DNA of 64,000 bases from Frankiales bacterium (GTDB taxonomy: Bacteria; Actinomycetota; Actinomycetes; JAFAQI01): assembly GCA_025980325.1 (NCBI GenBank), contig JAICXQ010000002.1:1-64000 (forward strand), given 5' to 3'. The notes beneath the pieces are model-generated. The model was not told the origin of the DNA and made no database searches. It worked only from the letters and a program-made list of their open reading frames with translations. The translations under genes were made by a program, and so were the position numbers. Below, one piece after another: positions 59,625-64,000 of the stretch (within the stretch, counting starts at the first letter, position 1; each line of letters begins with the position of its first letter).

Positions 59625-62411
59625 ATGCATCTGCCCTTGCTGGCGCGCTCGGTCGTCGCGACCGTCGTCGCCGCCGCAGCAGCGTCGCTCGCCGTACTGA
59701 CCCTGCACTACGGCGATGCGGGGTTCGGCCGCGTCGACATCCTCGTGCTGCTCGCAGCGATCGCGTCCGCCGCCTGGGCGTGGCCGCTGATCGTGTATCG
59801 AGGCAGCGCCTCCGAGGCCGTCCACGCCGACGAAGGGCTCATCTTCCTCGCGCTGCTCCTGCTCCCGCCGCGAGGTGTGCTGACGACGATCGCCGTGGCG
59901 GCCGCCGCCGGGCAGGTCAGGCACCGGCGCGGGTGGCTCAAAGCGGTGTTCAACTGGGCCGAAGTGATCGTCGCCTCGAGCGCCGCCGTCGTCGTCACGC
60001 AGGTGCTCGGAATTCATCTGTCCGGACGCGCGCACGGCACGGACCTCGCCATTGCGCTCGCCGGCACCGGTGCGTTCTTCGTGCTCAGCGCGGTGATCAC
60101 CGCGGGCATCATCGCGGCCACGTCGGAGACGACGCTGCGGGCGGCCGTGTTCGACGGCGCGGAGTTACGGCTGCTCGTGTGCACCGTCGGGTGCATCGTT
60201 GCCGCGCCGGTCGGGATGGCGGCGCGCTCTGCCGAGTGGGCGATCGCGCTGCTGCCACCCCTCTACGTCACGGCTCGCTGGGTCGTCGCGGGCCGGTTCG
60301 AAGCGCGTCACGACCGCGACCGGATGCTCGGCCTGTTCGACGCCACGCTCGCGGTGCATCGCCCGTTGGCTTCGGCCGACGTACGCGCCGAGCTGGGCCG
60401 GGTAGCCGGCGAGCTGTTGCGTTGCCCGGACGTACGGCTCTCCCCCGAGGCGCCGGCAGCGGCGGAGTTCAGCAGCTCGATCGCGGTCGGCGAGGCCACC
60501 GAGTGGCTGGCACTGTCGGGCCGGTCGCGGGCAGAGCCGTTCGACGGGGCCGACCGGCGTCTGCTCGACGCGTTGGCCGTCGTCGGCAAGTCGGCGTTGT
60601 CGCGTGCCGAGATGTACGCGCGAGTGAAGCGCCAAGGTGACGAGCTCGCCGCCATCATGGGCAGTCTCGCCGAGGGCGTCGTGGCATTCGGCATCGACGG
60701 GCAGCCGGTCTACGTGAACCCGGCGGGCGAGGCGCTGCTGGGCGCGCCGGCAGCGGTGATCACTCGAGCGGGGCCCCCGGATCCTTCGATCGACACCATC
60801 GATTTCGGTGTCGATCCCTCGTCGCTCATCGAGCGCCGGATCCTCGCGAGCATCCGCGACTCGTTGGCGGCTCCCGCGCAGCGCTGCCTGCAGGCGATGG
60901 CATCGGTCGGCGACGAATCGGCGGTCTTCGTACGCTTCGACGCAGCCACCTTCCCGGCCAGCTACACGTGCGCTCCGATCATGGACGGTTCGGTCGCCGT
61001 CGGCGCCGTACTCGTGTTCCGCGACGTCACCGAACGGGTCACGGCCGAAGAACAGCTCGCACATCACGCGTTCCACGACCAGCTGACCGGCCTTCCGAAC
61101 CGACGCCTGTTCTTGGATCGCCTCAGCCAGGCGCTGCTACGCGGCGAAGTCAACGGCAAGAGCTGCGCGGTGCTGTTCGCCGACATCGATCGGTTCAAGT
61201 CCATCAACGACAACCTCGGGCATCAGGCGGGCGACGAGCTCCTGCAGGAGGTTGCTCGCCGGATCAGCGCGGTCGCTCGTCCCGCCGACACCGTCGCTCG
61301 CTTCGGCGCGGACGAATTCACGATCCTCGTCGAGGACATCCGCGGCATCGAGGCGGCGCAGCAGCTCGCTGCCCGGATTCTCAACAAGCTCGCCGGACCT
61401 ATCCAGCTTTCGGAGAACCGCGAGGTCGTCGCGACGGTCAGCATCGGCATCGCGACGAACGAAGGGCAGCCAACCGCCGACGACATCTTGCACAACGGCG
61501 ATCTCGCGATGTCGCAGGCGAAGGCGACCGGCGCCGGCGGTGTGCAGTGTTACGACCCGGCGGCGATGCAGGCGCGGTCCGCGCACCGGTTCGATCTGGA
61601 GGCGGACCTGCGGGCGGCGATCGCGGGTGAACAGCTCGTGGTCCACTACCAACCGCTCGTCGACCTGCATGACGGCTTGGTGCACGACGTCGAGGCGCTG
61701 ATTCGTTGGCCGAATGCGAAGCACGGCCTGCGGATGCCGAGCGAGTTCATTCCCATCGCCGAGGAGTCCGGACTCATCCTGCCGTTGGGCCGCTTCGTCC
61801 TCATCGAAGCTGCCCGCCAAGCGCATCGCTGGGAGCAGAGCGGTGCGGTCGTCAACGTCGCCGTCAACCTCTCGCCTCGACAGTTCCAGGACGAGGACCT
61901 CATCCAGCAGATCACCGATGCGCTGCGGACCAGCGAGCTGCCGCCGCAGCGCCTATGCCTGGAGATCACCGAGAGTTTGGCGATGCAGGATCTCGATCTG
62001 ACGATCCGCACCCTCGCCCGGCTCAAGAGGCTTGGCGTGCACCTCGCGATCGACGACTTCGGCACGGGCTATTCGTCGCTCAACTACTTGAAGCGGTTCC
62101 CGGTGGACGAAGTCAAGATCGACCAGAGCTTCATCCGTGACGTCCGGCACAGCCCGGTCGACAGCGCCATCGTCGCCGCGATCGTGGGGCTGGCCGACGC
62201 GCTCGGTATGCGGACGGTCGTCGAAGGCGTCGAGGACGAGGTGCAACTGGCCAGGGTGCGCGAGCTCGGATGTGGCTTCGCCCAGGGCTACCTCGTCTCC
62301 GCGCCACAACCGCCGGACCAGCTGACGCCACTGCTGCTCGACGTTCCCCGGCCACGCAGCCGCCCGGTCATCGACCTCACCCGGATCGAACCTCGGCAGG
62401 GCATCAGCTGA
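59625..62411 (+). CDS. Membrane GGDEF-EAL protein with PAS domain
   Basis: A 928-residue c-di-GMP turnover protein. Residues 5-225 have about six membrane helices (MASE-like sensor), followed by a GAF-like part, a PAS domain (about 345-465; GSLAEGVVAFGIDGQPVYVN), GGDEF (about 480-640) and EAL (about 660-910). The GGDEF signature is altered: RFG-A562-DEF, so cyclase activity is in doubt. The EAL motifs are all present (E690-A-L, NLSPRQF, CLEITES, AIDDFGTGYSSL, KIDQSF), so it is likely an active phosphodiesterase. ATG at 59625 with GGGGGA 5 nt upstream. Confidence 0.93.
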   Translation: MHLPLLARSVVATVVAAAAASLAVLTLHYGDAGFGRVDILVLLAAIASAAWAWPLIVYRGSASEAVHADEGLIFLALLLLPPRGVLTTIAVAAAAGQVRHRRGWLKAVFNWAEVIVASSAAVVVTQVLGIHLSGRAHGTDLAIALAGTGAFFVLSAVITAGIIAATSETTLRAAVFDGAELRLLVCTVGCIVAAPVGMAARSAEWAIALLPPLYVTARWVVAGRFEARHDRDRMLGLFDATLAVHRPLASADVRAELGRVAGELLRCPDVRLSPEAPAAAEFSSSIAVGEATEWLALSGRSRAEPFDGADRRLLDALAVVGKSALSRAEMYARVKRQGDELAAIMGSLAEGVVAFGIDGQPVYVNPAGEALLGAPAAVITRAGPPDPSIDTIDFGVDPSSLIERRILASIRDSLAAPAQRCLQAMASVGDESAVFVRFDAATFPASYTCAPIMDGSVAVGAVLVFRDVTERVTAEEQLAHHAFHDQLTGLPNRRLFLDRLSQALLRGEVNGKSCAVLFADIDRFKSINDNLGHQAGDELLQEVARRISAVARPADTVARFGADEFTILVEDIRGIEAAQQLAARILNKLAGPIQLSENREVVATVSIGIATNEGQPTADDILHNGDLAMSQAKATGAGGVQCYDPAAMQARSAHRFDLEADLRAAIAGEQLVVHYQPLVDLHDGLVHDVEALIRWPNAKHGLRMPSEFIPIAEESGLILPLGRFVLIEAARQAHRWEQSGAVVNVAVNLSPRQFQDEDLIQQITDALRTSELPPQRLCLEITESLAMQDLDLTIRTLARLKRLGVHLAIDDFGTGYSSLNYLKRFPVDEVKIDQSFIRDVRHSPVDSAIVAAIVGLADALGMRTVVEGVEDEVQLARVRELGCGFAQGYLVSAPQPPDQLTPLLLDVPRPRSRPVIDLTRIEPRQGIS

Positions 62412-62749
62412 CCGCAGGGTGAGCCCGACGAGAACCGCTCATGGCACGGCACGCGCGGGTTCAAACGGACCCCTCGCGGAACAGGACGCGACACGACGCG
62501 TGTGGTGACAGCAACCGGGCTCGGCGTCGTCGCCGGTGTTTCCGCGATCCACGACATCCTTCTTCCGGCCATGGCGATGCCGTGCTGATTTGACTGGCGC
62601 CCGAGCGACACCGCGCAGCGTGGACGTCCGGTTATCGACCCGAGAGCCGGATATGGGCGGCTCAGCGCTCGGATGCGGCGACCGTGAGGCAACCGTCCTG
62701 GACAAATCCAGTCAAAGGCCTACGTTGGGAGTGATAAAGGTCGCGATTC
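62412..62749. other. 338-bp region without a gene
   Basis: No convincing reading frame, tRNA or riboswitch was seen. The only feature I can support is the promoter-like pair at 62699-62726 for the HTH gene. No hairpin typical of a terminator was found close to the GGDEF-EAL stop. Confidence 0.6.
62699..62726 (+). promoter_or_regulatory. Promoter of the small HTH gene
   Basis: TGGACA (62699-62704) and TACGTT (62721-62726) are 16 bp apart and differ by one base and two bases from TTGACA and TATAAT. Transcription would begin near 62733, leaving room for AAAGG at 62736-62740 before the ATG at 62750. Confidence 0.45.
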
Positions 62750-63103
62750 ATGGGTGCCGATTGGTTTCTGGTCAGGATCGACGCGGTTGAGCAGGCCGCC
62801 GAGGCCGCCCGCGCCGCGCTCGGCCGCGCCCCCGAAGTACTCGAACCCGCACGTGCCGATCGGATCGCCGGTCGACCCCTCGTACAGATCGCGTTGGACC
62901 TCGCCAAGCGCGGCAGTGAGGCGCGGGCCGATGCCGCGCTCGCGTATCGGGGTTACGAACATGCGCTGTTCGAGCTGCGCGCGGCGGTGGTGCGGGCGCT
63001 CGTCGACGAGGAAGAACTGACGCTGTCCCAGCTCGCGCAGGCGATGGGAGTCACGCGCCAGACGGTCGCCCGCCTCTATCGAGCGGCTGGCCGGGACAAT
63101 TAG
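62750..63103 (+). CDS. Small helix-turn-helix protein
   Basis: A 117-residue protein, mostly helical. The C-terminal HTH is LTLSQLAQAMGVTRQTVARLY; the front is an Ala-rich helix pair (AVEQAAEAARAALGRAPE). The second helix region is acidic and may bind a partner. ATG at 62750 with AAAGG 9 nt upstream. It lies between two GGDEF genes, but no direct link is visible. Confidence 0.75.
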   Translation: MGADWFLVRIDAVEQAAEAARAALGRAPEVLEPARADRIAGRPLVQIALDLAKRGSEARADAALAYRGYEHALFELRAAVVRALVDEEELTLSQLAQAMGVTRQTVARLYRAAGRDN

Positions 63104-63174
63104 TCATTCCGGTTGGGTCGGCAGGGTCCTTCGACCCTTACCGCACTACGGACGTACCCGTCGACCGTGGACGG

Positions 63175-64000
63175 ATGTCACTGAAACAACGAAACCGGAC
63201 GACGCGTCCCGCGGACGCAGGACCTACGCCTCTGCCGCAACAGTCGGCGTTCACCGACGTCATTCACATGCCGCCGATTCGTGACGGGCTGGGTCAGGCT
63301 TCCCTTTGCCAGCCGATGCAGGCGAGCGGTGAGCGGTTCTGGCACGCCCATGTCGCACTGGGGTTCGCGATCCTGGCCGGCGAGGCCGGCGCGGCCATCG
63401 GTTACTTCGCGGCCAGCCCGACCGGGCCGTCGCGGGTGACGCTCGAGATCATCGCCGCCGGCGTCGCAGCACTCGCGGTTCTGGGGGTCTTGCTCTCCGG
63501 CCGGATCTCACGGCTGTCGTGGCGCGAGACGTTCGTCACCACAACCTCGGTCACGTCGACGTTCGTCCTGGCCCTGTGCGCGCATCTCGACGGCGGCCTC
63601 GAAAGCCCACTGCTCTACTTGAGCGTCCTGCCGGTCGTCTACCTCGCTTTGACGGCGTCGCCGAAATCGGTGTCACTCGCCGGCGCGGCATCGATCGCAT
63701 CAGTGGTCGGTGTCGGATTGAGCGATCCCCGGATACGGATCCCGCAGGAATCGCTGCTGATGCTGATGGCCATCGTGATCGGCACCCTCGTCCTCGTGAT
63801 CGGCTCCTCGATTCATCGGCACCGACTGCATACGGCGCACGCCGCGGTGATGGCGGAACTTTTCCGCCGCAGTCAGACCGATGACCTCACCGGATGCTCG
63901 AACTACCGTGCGTTCGAGGAGCGGCTCGCAGACGAGATCGACCGAGCGATCCGCTACGGCCGCCCGCTCAGCCTGATCGTCTGCGACGTCGACCAGTTTC
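63175..64000 (+). CDS. Diguanylate cyclase (GGDEF) membrane protein, cut by window end
   Basis: The frame is open from ATG 63175 to the end of the window (275 codons). After a polar front of 55 residues there are about six membrane helices (for example AHVALGFAILAGEAGAAIGY and LLMLMAIVIGTLVLVIGSSI). The start of a GGDEF domain follows: QTDDLTGCSNYRAFEERL and LSLIVCDVDQF, the first strand with the metal-binding Asp. The signature motif lies beyond the window. It is the second c-di-GMP gene within 4 kb. Confidence 0.85.
   Translation, partial: MSLKQRNRTTRPADAGPTPLPQQSAFTDVIHMPPIRDGLGQASLCQPMQASGERFWHAHVALGFAILAGEAGAAIGYFAASPTGPSRVTLEIIAAGVAALAVLGVLLSGRISRLSWRETFVTTTSVTSTFVLALCAHLDGGLESPLLYLSVLPVVYLALTASPKSVSLAGAASIASVVGVGLSDPRIRIPQESLLMLMAIVIGTLVLVIGSSIHRHRLHTAHAAVMAELFRRSQTDDLTGCSNYRAFEERLADEIDRAIRYGRPLSLIVCDVDQF

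Noticed and set aside
1-64000. tRNA, rRNA, transposase and phage genes
   Set aside because: Looked for T-loop-like motifs, rRNA-like stretches and transposase motifs and saw none that hold up.

Overview
The window is very GC-rich bacterial DNA with dense genes, frequent GTG and TTG starts, many 4-nt ATGA/GTGA overlaps and several apparently leaderless starts. Together with the gene types (NarL/LuxR two-component pair, LPXTG-type sorting signal, L,D-transpeptidase, VapBC with a ribbon-helix-helix antitoxin, SAWN-tailed subtilase, GGDEF/EAL proteins, many secreted proteins with alanine-rich signals) this points to an actinobacterium, probably a free-living soil type. I cannot name a genus. No rRNA, tRNA, transposase, phage gene or CRISPR array was seen.

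Layout. 0.1-5.3 kb: a broken DUF4331 gene, a G1 glutamic peptidase, a phosphoribosyltransferase, a small membrane protein and a histidine kinase/response regulator pair. 5.3-9.8 kb: an MFS transporter, a SLOG domain fused to four membrane helices, and, divergently, a membrane-anchored TIR protein whose outer part carries Ig-like domains and a PASTA-like domain. 9.8-19.2 kb: an LVIVD-type secreted propeller, a classical sedolisin (S53), and a 1643-residue sedolisin-RHS fusion followed by a translationally coupled 44-residue single-helix membrane protein. 19.2-24 kb: small genes including an amidase/MOSC divergent pair, VapBC and a cupin. 24.2-41.5 kb: a cell-surface polysaccharide locus with a COG5610-type HAD protein, two flippases, an SGNH protein, a methyltransferase, a GT2, a membrane GT-C type enzyme, three GT4 enzymes, a CDP-alcohol phosphotransferase, a GH5-like hydrolase, a nucleotidyltransferase and an sn-glycerol-1-phosphate dehydrogenase. 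41.6-49.2 kb: an LPFTG surface protein, an L,D-transpeptidase lipoprotein, a cytidine deaminase/GAF-like/small-protein operon, a CDF-like protein, a large membrane protein and a CocE/S15 hydrolase. 49.3-53 kb: a gene of unknown type, a membrane protein and an alkylsulfatase-like metallo-beta-lactamase. 53.2-64 kb: an Fn3-M15 peptidase, a trio of small exported proteins, a LuxR-type regulator divergent from a subtilase, a GGDEF-EAL protein, a small HTH protein and a second GGDEF protein cut by the window end.

How the genes work together. Most of the window concerns the cell envelope and what is secreted through it: glycan assembly and export, peptidoglycan cross-linking and trimming, sortase-type anchoring, and extracellular proteolysis. 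Three of the secreted peptidases belong to families (G1 and S53) that work at acid pH, suggesting an acidic habitat. The nucleotidyltransferase, glycerol-1-phosphate dehydrogenase and CDP-alcohol phosphotransferase could form one route that adds a phosphoglycerol-like group to the glycan.

The best candidates for something undescribed are the divergent SLOG-4TM / TIR-TM-Ig-PASTA pair, which has the parts of a TIR-signal/SLOG-receptor (Thoeris-like) circuit with an outward-facing sensor, and the sedolisin-RHS fusion with its tiny coupled membrane protein, which looks like a self-processing polymorphic toxin with a candidate immunity peptide. Both are inferences from domain content and gene order.
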